This document shows positions 8,680-19,443 of a stretch of 64,000 nucleotides of DNA, piece after piece. The position numbers were made by a program, and so were the translations under genes. The notes below the pieces were generated by a model that was not told the DNA's origin, searched no databases, and saw only the letters and a program-made list of their open reading frames with translations. The stretch is taken from contig JAUIRK010000370.1 of the NCBI GenBank assembly GCA_030549495.1, forward strand, positions 471,024 to 535,023. Reading direction: 5' to 3'. Position 1 is the first letter of the stretch. Every line of letters starts with the position of its first letter. Origin of the DNA: Nectonema munidae. Taxonomy: Eukaryota; Nematomorpha; Nectonematoida; Nectonematidae.

Positions 8680-9620
8680 ACTAATTCAATTGCCGCTTCG
8701 AGATATTTTTTAACCGTATTATCCAAAATTCAGTACAGAAATAAAATAAGCATAGTCGATTTGGTATAAAACAGATATTTATTTTTTTGAAAATATTTTT
8801 GAAGACACTATCTAGAAGTAAACCGCAAATCTGATTCAAGCTTCCAGATATTTTAAAACCATAAATGCCAAACTTAAGTCCAAAAATTAAACCAGCATCT
8901 TCCATTTGGCATAAAAATAGATATTTTATTAAAATTTCAAAAATATTTCTTTAGACAAAGACGTAAATCGAAAATTTGATTGCCACTTTCAGACATTTAA
9001 AACCTCTAATTGCAAAAAATTATTTCAGAAATAAAAATTATCATGGTGGAATTTGTTTAAAAACATATATTTCATGTAAAATTAGAGAGAATATTTTAGG
9101 ATATAGTTTTAAGACATAAACCGCAAATTTGATTGACACATGCAGTAAAACCTCTAAATGCGAAAACTGTGTTCAGAAATGAAATCATCATGATCTATTT
9201 GCTATAAAAACAAATTTTAGAACTAAACGCAAATTTAATTGATACGTATATCTATTTTCAAATTCAAACTGCAAAAATTGAGTCCATAAATGAAACTAGC
9301 ATGGTTGATTTGGTATAAAAACTTATATTTAATTGTAAACTTTGAATGAATGTGTTTGGAGACAATTTTTAGAAGTAAACCTCAAATTTAATTAAGACTT
9401 ATAGGTATTTCCAGATCCTAAACGTAAAAAATTAGTCCAGAAATGAAACCAGCATGGACGATTTAGTATAACACATATATTTTATGTAAAATGTGAAGGA
9501 ATGTTTGTTTAGACAATTTTCAGAAGTAAACCGCAAATTTGATTAATACTTTTAGGTATTTTCACATCTTAAACGTAAAAAATGAGTCTAAAAATGAAAC
9601 CAGCATGGCCGATTTAGTTA
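8680..9620. repeat. Diverged ~150-bp AT-rich satellite, about 6-7 copies
   Basis: The landmark AGAAATGAAACCAGCATGG, followed by an RCCGATTTGGTATAAAA-like segment, recurs at 8737, 8882, 9027, 9175, 9286, 9439 and 9590. The spacings are 145, 145, 148, 111, 153 and 151 bp, so one copy has lost about 40 bp. A second landmark, AGAAGTAAACCGCAAATTTG, recurs between them. Copies closer to the large array (9286, 9439, 9590) resemble each other more than the outer ones. It ends abruptly at 9620, where the 31-bp array begins. Confidence 0.85.
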
Positions 9621-10917
9621 CATTAGGTACAAAAAGGAAACACTTAAACACAGGCAAGTACCAACAGAGGGCACTCAAACACACATAGGCAAAATAGGGA
9701 GCACTCAAACACAGGCAGGAACAAACAACGAGCACTCTATAAACAAGGAGCACCCAAACACAGGCAGGCACAAACAAGGAGCACTTAAACACAGGTAGGA
9801 CTTAAACAATAGTCAAGCAGAAACAAGGAGCACTTAAACACACGCAGGCACTCAAACAGGGAGAACCCAACACACGCAGGCACAAATAGGGTTGACTTAA
9901 ACACAGGCAAGCACAAACAAGGAATACTTAAACAGAGACAGGCACAAAAAGGGACACTTTAACACAGGCAAACACCAACAGGGGGATTCAAACTCAAGCA
10001 GGCTTAAACATGAGGCACTCAAACATGGGGCAATATAACACAGGCAGACACAAAAAAGGAGCACTCAAACGGAGGCAGGTTCAAATAAGGGCTCAAACAG
10101 GAAAAACCCAACACACGCAGGTACATACAGGGTGGACTTAAACACAGGCAGGCACAAACAGGGAGCATTTAAACAGATTGAGGCTCAAAAAGGGAGTACT
10201 TTAACACAGGCAAGCACCACAAGGGGCATTGAAACACAGGAAGGCAAAAGCAGGCAAAAAAAGAGGGACTAAAACATGGGACACTATAACACAGGCAGAC
10301 ACAAATAAGGAGCACTCAAACACAGGCAGGTTTAAACAGGGAGCACTCAAACACAGACAGGCACAAACAGGGAGCACTCAAACACAGGCAGGCACAAACA
10401 GGGAGGATTTAAACACAGGCAGGCACAAAAAGGGAAAACTTAAACACATGCAAGCACAAAAAGGGAAAACTTAAACAGATTCAGGCAGAAAAAGGGAGCA
10501 ATTTAAAACAGGTAAACACCTACAGGGGCCACACAAACACAGGAACGCACAAACAAGGAGGACACAAACACAGGCAGGCACAAACAGGAGGCACTCAAAC
10601 ACAGGCAGGCACAAATATGAGGCACTCAAGCACGGACAGACACAAACAATGAGCACTCAAACACAGGAAGGCTCAAACAGGGAGCACTCAAACACAGGCA
10701 GGCACAAACAGGGTTGACTTAAACAAAGGCAGGCGCAAAAAGGGAGCATTTTAACACAGGCAAGCACCAACAGGGAGCATTCAAAAACAAGCAGGCATAA
10801 ACATGAGGCACTCAAACATGGGGCACTATAACACAGGCAGGCTCAAAAAGGGAGCACCCAAACACAGGCAGGCTCAAAAAGGGAGCACTCAAACACAGGT
10901 AGTCACTAACAGAGAGG
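9621..10917. repeat. Left edge of the array, diverged monomers
   Basis: Monomers here carry more private substitutions and short units than the interior. Part of the stretch (about 10480-10960) has a recognisable but diverged partner at about 51180-51770, including the unusual CACCTACAGGGGCCACAC. The junction with the ~150-bp satellite lies at 9620/9621 with a shared ATTAG/GATTTAG-like microhomology. Confidence 0.7.
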
Positions 10918-12945
10918 ACTTAAACACACGCTGGCACAAACAGGGAACACTTAAACACATGCAAGCTCAAACCCGGAGCAATTAAACAGATTCAGGCACA
11001 AAAAGGGAGCACTTTAACACAGGAAAGCACCAACAGAGGGCACTCAAACACAGGAAGGCACAAACAGGAAGCACATACAAGCAAAAACAGGGGGCACTCA
11101 AATACAGCAGGAACAAACGACGAGCACTCAATCAACAGGAAGCACCCAAACACGGTCAAGCACAAACAAGTAGCACTTAAACAATAAGCAAGCAGAAACA
11201 GGGAGCACTTAAACACATGCAGGCTCTCAAATAGGGAGAACTCAACATACGCAAGCACAAACAAGGTGGAATTAAACACAGGCAGGCACAAACAGCGAGC
11301 ACTTAGACACAGGCAGGCGCAAACAGGTAACACTCAAACGCAGGCAGTTACAAACAGAGAGCACTCAAACACAGGCATTAACAAACAACGAGCACTAAAT
11401 CAACAGGGAGCATCAAAACACAGTCAGGCACCAACAACGAGGGCAAGGAGAGAAGGGAGCACTTAAACACAGGCAGGCACTCAAACACAGGCAGGCCCAA
11501 ACAGGGTGGATTTAACCACATGCAAGCACTTAAACAGATTTAGGCACAAAAAGGGAACACTTAAACACAGGCAAGTACCAACAGAGGGCACTCAAACACA
11601 TAGGCAAAATAGGAAGCACTCAAACACAGGCAGGAACAAACAACGAGCACTCAAACACAGGCAGGCACAAACAAGGAGCACTTAAACACAGGTAGGACTT
11701 AAACAATAGTCAAGCAGAAACAAGGAGCACTTAAACATAGACAGGCACTTAAACAGGGAGAACCCAACACACGCAGGCACAAATAGGGTTAAGTGAAACA
11801 AAGGCAGGCACAAACAGGGAGCACTTAAACAGAGACAGGCACAAAAAGGAGCACTTAAACAGAAACAGACACAAAAAGGGAGCACTTAAATAGAGACAGG
11901 CACAAAAAGGGAGCACTTTAACACAGGCAAACACAAGCAGGCATAAACAGGAGGCACTCAAACATGAGGCACTATAACACAGGCAGACACAAAGAAGGAG
12001 CACTCAAACACAGGCAAGCTCAAAAAGGGAGCACTCAAACACAGGCAGGCACAAACAGGGAGGACTTAAACACAGGCTAGCACAAACAGGGAACACTTAA
12101 ACACATGCAAGCTCAAACAGGGAGCACTTAAACAGATTCAGCACAAAAAGGGAGCACTTTAACACAGGCTAGCACCAACAGAGGGCACTCAAACACAGGA
12201 AGCACATACAGGAAAACCAGGGAGCACTCAAACAAAGGCAGGAACAAACGACGAGCACTCAATCATCAGGGAGCACCCAAACACGCTCAGGCACAAACAA
12301 GGGGCACTTAAACACAGGTAGGACTTAAACAATAAGCAAGAAGAAACAGGGACCACTTAAACACAGGCAGGCAATCAAATAGGGAGAACCCAACATACGC
12401 AAGCACAAACAAGGTGGAATTAAACATAGGCAGGCACAAACAGCGAGCACTTAGACATAGGCAGGCGCAAACAGGTAACACTCAAACGCAAGCAGTTACA
12501 AACAGAGAGCACCCAAACTCAGGCATTAACAAATAACGAGCACTAAATCAACAGACAGCATCCAAACACAGTCAGACAAAAACAACGATGGCAAGGAGAA
12601 AAGGAAGCAATTAAACACAGGCAGACACTCAAAAACAGCGAGCACCCGACACAGGCAGGCACGAACAGTGTGGACTTAACCACATGCAAGATTAGGCACA
12701 AAAAAGGAACACTTAAACACAGGCAAGTACCAACAGAGGGCACTCAAACACACATAGGCAAAATAGGGAGCACTCAAACACAGGCAGGAACAAACAACGA
12801 GCACTCTATCAACAGGGAGCACACAAACACAAGCAGGCACAAACAAGGAGCACTTAAATACAGGTAGGACTTAAACAATAGTCAAGCAGAAACAATGAGC
12901 ACTTAAACACAGGCAGGCACTCAAACAGAGAGAACCCAACACACG
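10918..12945. repeat. Mega-block alpha, copy 1 of a ~2-kb duplicated segment
   Basis: It matches 61975-64000 at a constant offset of 51057 bp, and about 19840-21866 at an offset of 8921-8922 bp. The left limit is sharp: before about 10918 the two neighbourhoods diverge. It holds the marker runs CAAGCTCAAACCCGGAGCAA and CATGCAAGATTAGGCAC. Confidence 0.8.
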
Positions 12946-13486
12946 CAGGCACAAACAGGGTTGACTTAAACACAGGCAGGCACAAACAAGGAGCACTTAA
13001 ACAGAGACAGGCACAAAAAGGGAGCACTTTAACACAGATAAACACCAACAGGGGGCATTCAAACACAAGCAATCATAAACAGGAGGCACTCAAACGCAAG
13101 CACAAACAAGGAGCACTTAAACAGATTCAGGCACAAAAAGGGAGCACTCAAACACATTCAAGCTCAAACAGGGAGAACCCAACATATGCAAGCACAAACA
13201 AGAAGGAATTAAACACAGGCAGGCACAAACAGCAAGCACTTAGACAAAGGCAGGCGCAAATAGGTAACACTCAAACGCAGGCAGTTACAAACAGAGAGCA
13301 CTCAAACACAGGCATTAACAAACAACGAGCACTCAATCAACAGGGAGCATCCAAACACAGTTAGACACAAACAACGAAGGCAAGGAGAAACAGGGAGCAC
13401 TTAAACACAGGCAGACACTCAAAAGGGAGAACCCAACACACGCAGGCACAAACAGGGTTGACTTAAACACTGGCAGGCACAAACCG

Positions 13487-13520
13487 AGGGAAGGAAAGGG
13501 GGACCCACCGGGGGGGGGGA
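13487..13520. other. G-rich insertion inside a monomer
   Basis: About 32 bases (GGAAGGAAAGGGGG, then ACCCACC and a run of ten G) interrupt a monomer that is intact in the homologous blocks near 22405, 28404, 34643 and 54552. Long-range alignment offsets shift by about 32 bp across it. Confidence 0.8.
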
Positions 13521-13744
13521 GAGCACTTAAACAGAGAAAGGCACAAGAAGGGAGCACTTTAACACAGCCAAACACCAACAGGGGGCATTCAAACACAAGC
13601 AGGCATAAACAGGAGGCACTCAAACATTGGGGCACTACAACACCGGCAGACACAAACAAGGAGCACTCAAACACAGGCAGGCTCAAAAAGGGAGCACTCA
13701 AACACAGGCAGGCACAAACAGGGAGGACTTAAACACAGGGTAGC

Positions 13745-13835
13745 ACAAACAGGGAAGACTCTAACAGATGCAATCTGAAACAGGGAGCACTTAAACAGAT
13801 TCAGGCACAAAAAGGGAGCACTTTAACACAGGCAA
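13745..13835. repeat. Chimeric higher-order repeat junction (unequal exchange)
   Basis: The left part (GGGAAGACTCTAACAGATGC) matches the first of two adjacent higher-order repeats at about 34870. The right part (GCACTAACAGAGGTCACTC) matches the second, at about 35520. The offset to the homologous block jumps from 21123 to 21685 bp, so about 562 bp, or 18 monomers, are missing here. Confidence 0.75.
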
Positions 13836-14697
13836 GCACTAACAGAGGTCACTCAAACACAGGAAGGCACAAACAGGAAGCACATACAGGCAAAAACAGG
13901 GAGCACTCAAACACAGGCAGGAACAAATGACGAGCACTCAATCAACAGGGATCACGCAAACACTGTTAGGCACAAACAAGGAGCACTTAAACACAGGTAG
14001 GACTTAAACAATAAGCCAGCAGAAACAGGGAGCACTTAAACACAGGCAAGCTCAAACAGGGAGAACCCAACATACGCAAGCACAATCAAGGTAGAATTAA
14101 ACACAGGCAGGCACAAACAGGTAGCACTTAAACAGAGACAGGCACAAAAAAGGAACACTTTAACACACGTAAGCACCAACAGGGGGCATTCAAACACAGG
14201 AAGGCAAAAACAGGAGTCACTCAAACATGGGGCACTATAACACAGACAAACACAAACAAGTAGCACTCAAACACAGGTAGGCTCAAACAGGGAGCATACA
14301 TAGGGAAAACTTAAACACAGGGAGGCACAAACAAGGGAAACTTAAACACATGAAAGCACAAACAGGGAGCACTTAAATAGATTCAGGCACAAAAAGGGAG
14401 CACTTAACACAGGCAAGCACCAACAGAGGGCACTCAAACACAGGAAGGCACAAACAGGGAACACCCAAACACAGGAAGGCATAAACAAGTAGCACTTAAC
14501 CACAGGTAGGACTTAAATAATAGGCAAGTAGAAACAGGGAGCACTTAAACAGAGGCAGGCACAGTCAGAGAGGGGGCAGTGAAAAATAGGGAATTTAAAA
14601 GGGGTGGATAGCCCTTACAAGGGGGAGAACAAAAGAAAAAAACGTGATTTCAAGGGGGTTAAAAAGTCTTTCAATTATCTATAGCCACTAAATGCCA

Positions 14698-14719
14698 GTT
14701 CAAACCTTATAGTTTGAAC
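14698..14719. other. 8-bp perfect inverted repeat in island A
   Basis: GTTCAAAC, the 6-base loop CTTATA, and GTTTGAAC. The same hairpin is kept in the other five islands, including the diverged island E. Confidence 0.7.
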
Positions 14720-14733
14720 CCAAAAGTGGAATT

Positions 14734-14757
14734 GGTGAGGTTTCAATCACCGAAACC
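14734..14757. other. Overlapping inverted repeats in island A
   Basis: The order is GGTGA, GGTTTC, AA, TCACC, GAAACC. GGTGA pairs with TCACC and GGTTTC pairs with GAAACC, so the two stems interleave. With no loop bases between stem halves both cannot easily form together, so they are alternative hairpins if transcribed. It is conserved in all six islands. Confidence 0.6.
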
Positions 14758-15080
14758 TGTCTTTCACACAGTGTATTCTATGTGATAATGATAAAATACA
14801 AGAGAACTTACAATTTCTAGTAATATATATTTTAATTCATATTTTGAATAAAGAGCATTGTTAAAAACAAAAGAGAATGAAATATGCTTTTTAATTTTAA
14901 AGAAATTAAAAATTTTACTAAATATTTTTGAAAAATTGAAATATATTTTAAATATTTTATTCGCATGGACATTATTGACATCGAGTTAACAAAAATAAAG
15001 GACAAATTTTCACTTTTCAAAACTCAAGGCTTTACTTTTGCAACTTATTTTATACCTACCCTTCTCGATAAATTTCTTGA

Positions 15081-15110
15081 GAAAAAAGAAAGAAAGAAAG
15101 AAAGAGAAAG
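15081..15110. repeat. GAAA microsatellite in island A
   Basis: A GAAA-type run whose copy number varies among islands (island B has one extra unit). It lies about 100 bp from an inverted TTTC run at 15204-15219. Confidence 0.8.
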
Positions 15111-16143
15111 ATCCTTCTCAAGATTTAATTAATCCTGAGTGTGCTCAACTACTGAATACTACTGTAATTTTTTATTCTAAATTGTACATTTTTTCCAATA
15201 AATTCTTTCTTTCTTTCAAGAAAGATAATTAGTTTGTTTGTTACTATTTTAAGCTTATATATATATTTTTTTTTAATAAAACAGGGTTCTTGTTTTTATT
15301 TTTTTAGTAATTAATATTCTGATTTCTATAAAAGATAAAGATTATAGATAATTTTTAAATATGTAAGGTGTTAATAATAGTCTATTTTCTTTAAACTAAG
15401 TTATTTAGTTAAAATTTTTTTTCTTAATTGTATTATTTTAAAATTTTAATTATTAAGTTTTAAAAGATTTCATTAGATTTGTACAAATTTATTTTTAATT
15501 TAAATAAACACATCTATCTACTTTTGATTAAGATTTTATATAGTTAACGATAAATTATTGTCATATTTTATTTTATATTGTCCACTAATTTGTATGATAA
15601 TCTAATTTGCTAATTCATTTATTATGTAAATTATCATATCTTTGCGTGTAAAATTAATCTTTATATCTACTAATGATCCTTCTGTGGGATATCAATAATT
15701 ATTAGGTGTACCAATAATGTTTACAGTGGTAACAATTTACGGGAGGTACCCATCATCTTTTCAGTACGAATAATCTTTGAATAAACATGCAGGCACAAAC
15801 AGGGGACATCTAAACACATTCAGTAACAAATGGAGCAATTAAACAGATTCAGTCACAAAAAGGTTGCACTTTAACACAAACAAGCACCAACAGGGGGCAC
15901 TTAAACAACACAGGCAGGCATAAACAGGCAGCACTTAAACAACATTGAGGCACCAACAGGGAGCACTTAAACAGATTCAGGCACAAAAAGGGAGCACTTT
16001 AACACAGGCAAACACAAGCTGAAGGCACAATCAGGAAGCACTCAAGCATATACAGGCAAAAACAGGGAGCACTCATACACAGGCAGGAACGACGAGAACT
16101 CAATCAACAGGAAGCATCCAAACAAGGAGCACTTAAACACATG

Positions 16144-19100
16144 TAGGACTTAAACTTTAGTCAAGCAGAAACAGGGTTGACTTAAACACAGGCAGGCACT
16201 CAAACAGTGAGAACCCAACGCACGCAGGTACAAACAGGGTTGAATTAAACACAGGCAGGCACAAACAGGGAGCACTTAAACAGAGACAGGCACAAAAAGG
16301 GAGCACTTTAACACAGGCAAACACCAACATGGGGCATTCAAACACAAGCAGGCATAAACAGGAGGCACTCAAACATAGAGCACTATAACACAGGCAGACA
16401 CAAACAAGGAGCACTCAAACACAAGCAGGCTCAAAAAGAGAGCACTCAAACACAGCGAGCACCCGACACTGGCAGGCACAAACAGGGTGGACTTAACCAC
16501 ATGCAAGCACTTAAACAGATTTAGGCACAAAAAGGGAACACTTAAACACAGGCAAGTACCAACAGAGGGCACTCAAACACACACAGGCAAAATAGGGAGC
16601 ACTCAAACACAGGCAAAATAAGGAGCACTCAAACACAGGCAGGAACAAGCAACGAGCACTCTATCAACAGGGAGCACGCAAACACAGGCAGGCACAAACA
16701 AGGAGCCTTTAAACACAGGTAGGACTTAAACAATAGTCAAGCAAAAACAAGGAGCACTTAAACAGAGGCAGGCACTCAAACAGGGGAACCCAACACACGC
16801 AGGCATAAACAGGGTTGACTTAAACACAGGCAGGCACAAACAGGGAGCACTTAAACAGAGACAGGCACAAAAAGAGAGCACTTTAACACAGGCAAACACC
16901 AACAGGGGGCATTCAAACACAAACAGGCATAAACAGGAGTCACTCAAACATGGGGCACTATAGGAAGACAAACAAGCAGCACTCAAACAAAGGCAGGCCC
17001 AAAAAGGGAGCACTCAAACACACGGAGAACTTAAACACAGGCTGGCACAAACAGGGAACACATACAAGCTCAAACAGGGAGCACTTAAACAGATTCAGGC
17101 ACAAAAAGGGAGCACTTTAATACAGGAACACCAACAAAGGGCACTCAAACACAGGAAGGCACAAACAGGAAGCACATACAGGCAAAAACAGGGAGCATTC
17201 AAACACAGGCAGGAACAAAAGACGAGCACTCAATTAACAGGAAGCACCCAAACACGGTCAGGCACAAACAAGGAGCACTTAAACAATAAGCAAGCAGAAA
17301 GAGGGAGCACTTAAAAACTTGGCACCCAAATACAGGCAGGCACAAACAAGGAACACTTAAACAAAGGTAGGACTTAAACAATTGTCAAGCAGAAACAAGG
17401 AGCACTTAAACATAGGCAGGCACTCAAACAGGGAGAACCAAACACACGCAGGCACAAATAGGTTTGAGTGAAACACAGGCAGGCACAAACAGGGAGCACT
17501 TAAACAGAGACCGGCACAAAAAGGGAGCACTTAAACAGAGACAGGCACAAAAAGGGAGCACTTAAACAGAGACAGGCACAAAAAGGGAGCACTTAAACAG
17601 AGACAGGCACAAAAAGGGAGCACTTTAACACAGGCAAACACAAGCAAGCATAAACAGGAGGCACTCAAACATGAGGCACTATAACACAGGCAGACACAAA
17701 CAAGGAGCACTCAAACACAGGCAAGCTCAAAAAGGGAGCACTCAAACACATGCAGGCACAAACAGGGAGGACTTAAACACAGGCTGACACAAACAGGGAA
17801 CACTTAAACACATGCAAGCTCAAACAGGGAGCACTTAAACAGATTCAGCACAAAAAGGGAGCACTTAAACAGATTCAGCACAAAAAGGGAGCACTTTAAC
17901 ACAGGCTAGCACCAACAGAGGGCACTCAAACACAGGAAGCACATACAGGCAAAAACAGGGAGCACTCAAACAAAGGCAGAAACAAACGACGAGCACTAAA
18001 TCAACAGGGAGCACCAAAACACGGTCAGGCACAAACAAGGGGCACTTAAACACAGGTAGGACTTAAACAATAAGCAAGAAGAAACAGGGACCACTTAAAC
18101 ACAGGTAGGCAATCAAATAGGGAGAACCCAACATACGCAAGCACAAACAAGGTGCAATTAAACACAGGCAGACACAAACATCGAGCACTTAGACATAGGC
18201 AGGCGCAAACAGGTAACACTGAAACGCAGGCAGTTACAAACAGAGAGCACTCAAACACAGGCATTAACAAATAACGAGCACTAAATCAACAGGCAGCATC
18301 CAAACACAGTCAGACACAAACAACGAGGGCAAGGAGAAAAGGGAGCACTTAAACACAGGCAGGCACTCAAACAGAGGGAGCACCCGATACAGGCAGGCAT
18401 AAATAGGGTGGACTTAACAACATGCAAGCACATAAACAGATTTAAGCACAAAAAGGGAACACTTAAACACAGGCAAGTACCAACAGAGGGCACTCAAACA
18501 CACACAGGCAAAATAGGGAGCACTCAAACACAGGCAGGAACAACAACGAACACTCTATCAACAGGGAGCACGCAAACACAGGCAGGCACAAACAAGGAGC
18601 CTTTAAACACAGGTAGGACTTAAACAATAGTCAAGCAAAAACAAGGAGCACTTAAACAGAGGCAGGCATTCAAACAGGGGAACCCAACAGACGCAGGCAC
18701 AAACAGGGTTGACTTAAACACAGGCAGGCACAAACAGGGAGCACTTAAACAGAGACAGGCACAAAAAGAGAGCACTTTAACACAGGCAAACACCAACAGG
18801 GGGCATTCAAACACAAACAGGCATAAACAGGAGTCACTCAAACATGGGGCACTATAGGAAGACAAACAAGCAGCACTCAAACAAAGGCAGGCCCAAAAAA
18901 GGGAGCACTCAAACACACGGAGAACTTAAACACAGGCTGGCACAAACAGGGGACTTAAACACATGCAAGCACAAACAGGGAGCACTTAAACAGATTCAGG
19001 CACAAAAAGGGAGCACTTTAATACAGGAAGCACCAACAAAGGGCACTCAAACACAGGAAGGCACAAACAGGAAGCACATACAGGCAAAAACAGAGAGCAC

Positions 19101-19443
19101 TCAAACACAGGCATTAACAAACAATGAACACTAAATCAACAGGGAGCATCCAAACACAGTCAGGCACAAACAACGAGGGCAAAGAGAGAAGGGAGCACTT
19201 AAACACAGGCAGGCACTCAAACACAGGCAGGCACAAACAGGGTGGACTTAACCACATGCAAGCACTTAAACAGATTTAGGCACAAAAAGGGAACACTTAA
19301 ACACAGGCAAGTACCAACAGAGGGCACTCAACACATAGGCAAAATAGGGAGCACAACACAGGCAGGAACAAACAACGAGCACTCTATCAACAGGGAGCAC
19401 CCAAATACAGGAAGGCACAAACAATGAACACTTAAACAAAGGT
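16144..19443. repeat. Region showing the 0.56-0.83 kb higher-order repeat
   Basis: The marker TAGGACTTAAAC recurs at 16144, 16720, 17368, 18057, 18614 and 19443 (spacings 576, 648, 689, 557 and 829 bp). Between markers the same variant monomers come in the same order: AACCCAACACACGCAGG, CAGAGACAGGCAC, CACTTTAACAC, GGGGGCATTCAAAC, GGGGCACTATA, ACATGCAAGCTC, CAGATTCAGGCAC, then AACAAACRACGAGCACT. The part 17039-18900 recurs at about 22955-24860 (offset about 5916-5948) and at about 58600-60050 (offset 41564-41566). Confidence 0.75.
17505..17628. repeat. Homogeneous run of one 31-bp monomer variant
   Basis: Four consecutive copies of the variant CAGAGACAGGCACAAAAAGG (31-bp period; for example 17536, 17567 and 17598). 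The equivalent run has four copies near 19575, five near 23430-23570, three near 50470 and four near 59060 and 61700, so its copy number changes one monomer at a time. Confidence 0.75.

Larger units (their letters stand above)
14571..15785. repeat. AT-rich island A (~1.215 kb)
   Basis: Non-minisatellite sequence. It opens with GGGGGCAGTGAAAAATAGGG, continues into strongly AT-rich DNA, and ends AATAATCTTTGAATAAA, where 31-bp monomers resume (CATGCAGGCACAAAC). Inside are an 8-bp inverted repeat (14698-14719), overlapping inverted repeats (14734-14757), a GAAA run (15081-15110) and a TTTC run (15204-15219). There are no terminal inverted repeats, target duplication or convincing gene. The 62-codon minus-strand frame and 64-codon plus-strand frame look random. 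It is repeated five more times in the window. Confidence 0.9.

Noticed and set aside
8454-8905. 69- and 74-codon frames left of the array
   Set aside because: Phe/Ile/Asn/Lys-rich translations of AT-rich DNA; the second falls in the 150-bp satellite.
9621-9660. Array as telomeric sequence (ATTAGG seen at the junction)
   Set aside because: Only an isolated ATTAGG; no tandem TTAGG or TTAGGG run occurs in the window.
14739-14757. B-box/tRNA-like gene in the island (GGTTTCAATC resembles a B box)
   Set aside because: No A box at proper spacing, no cloverleaf, no T run. The match is better explained by the inverted repeats.
14832-15232. 62-codon minus-strand and 64-codon plus-strand frames repeated in the islands
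   Set aside because: AT-rich composition, no recognisable similarity, and loss in some copies. Repetition reflects the island duplication, not coding constraint.
14571-15785. Island as an independently inserted transposon
   Set aside because: No terminal inverted repeats or target duplication, and all copies except E share the same flanking monomers, so co-amplification explains them better.
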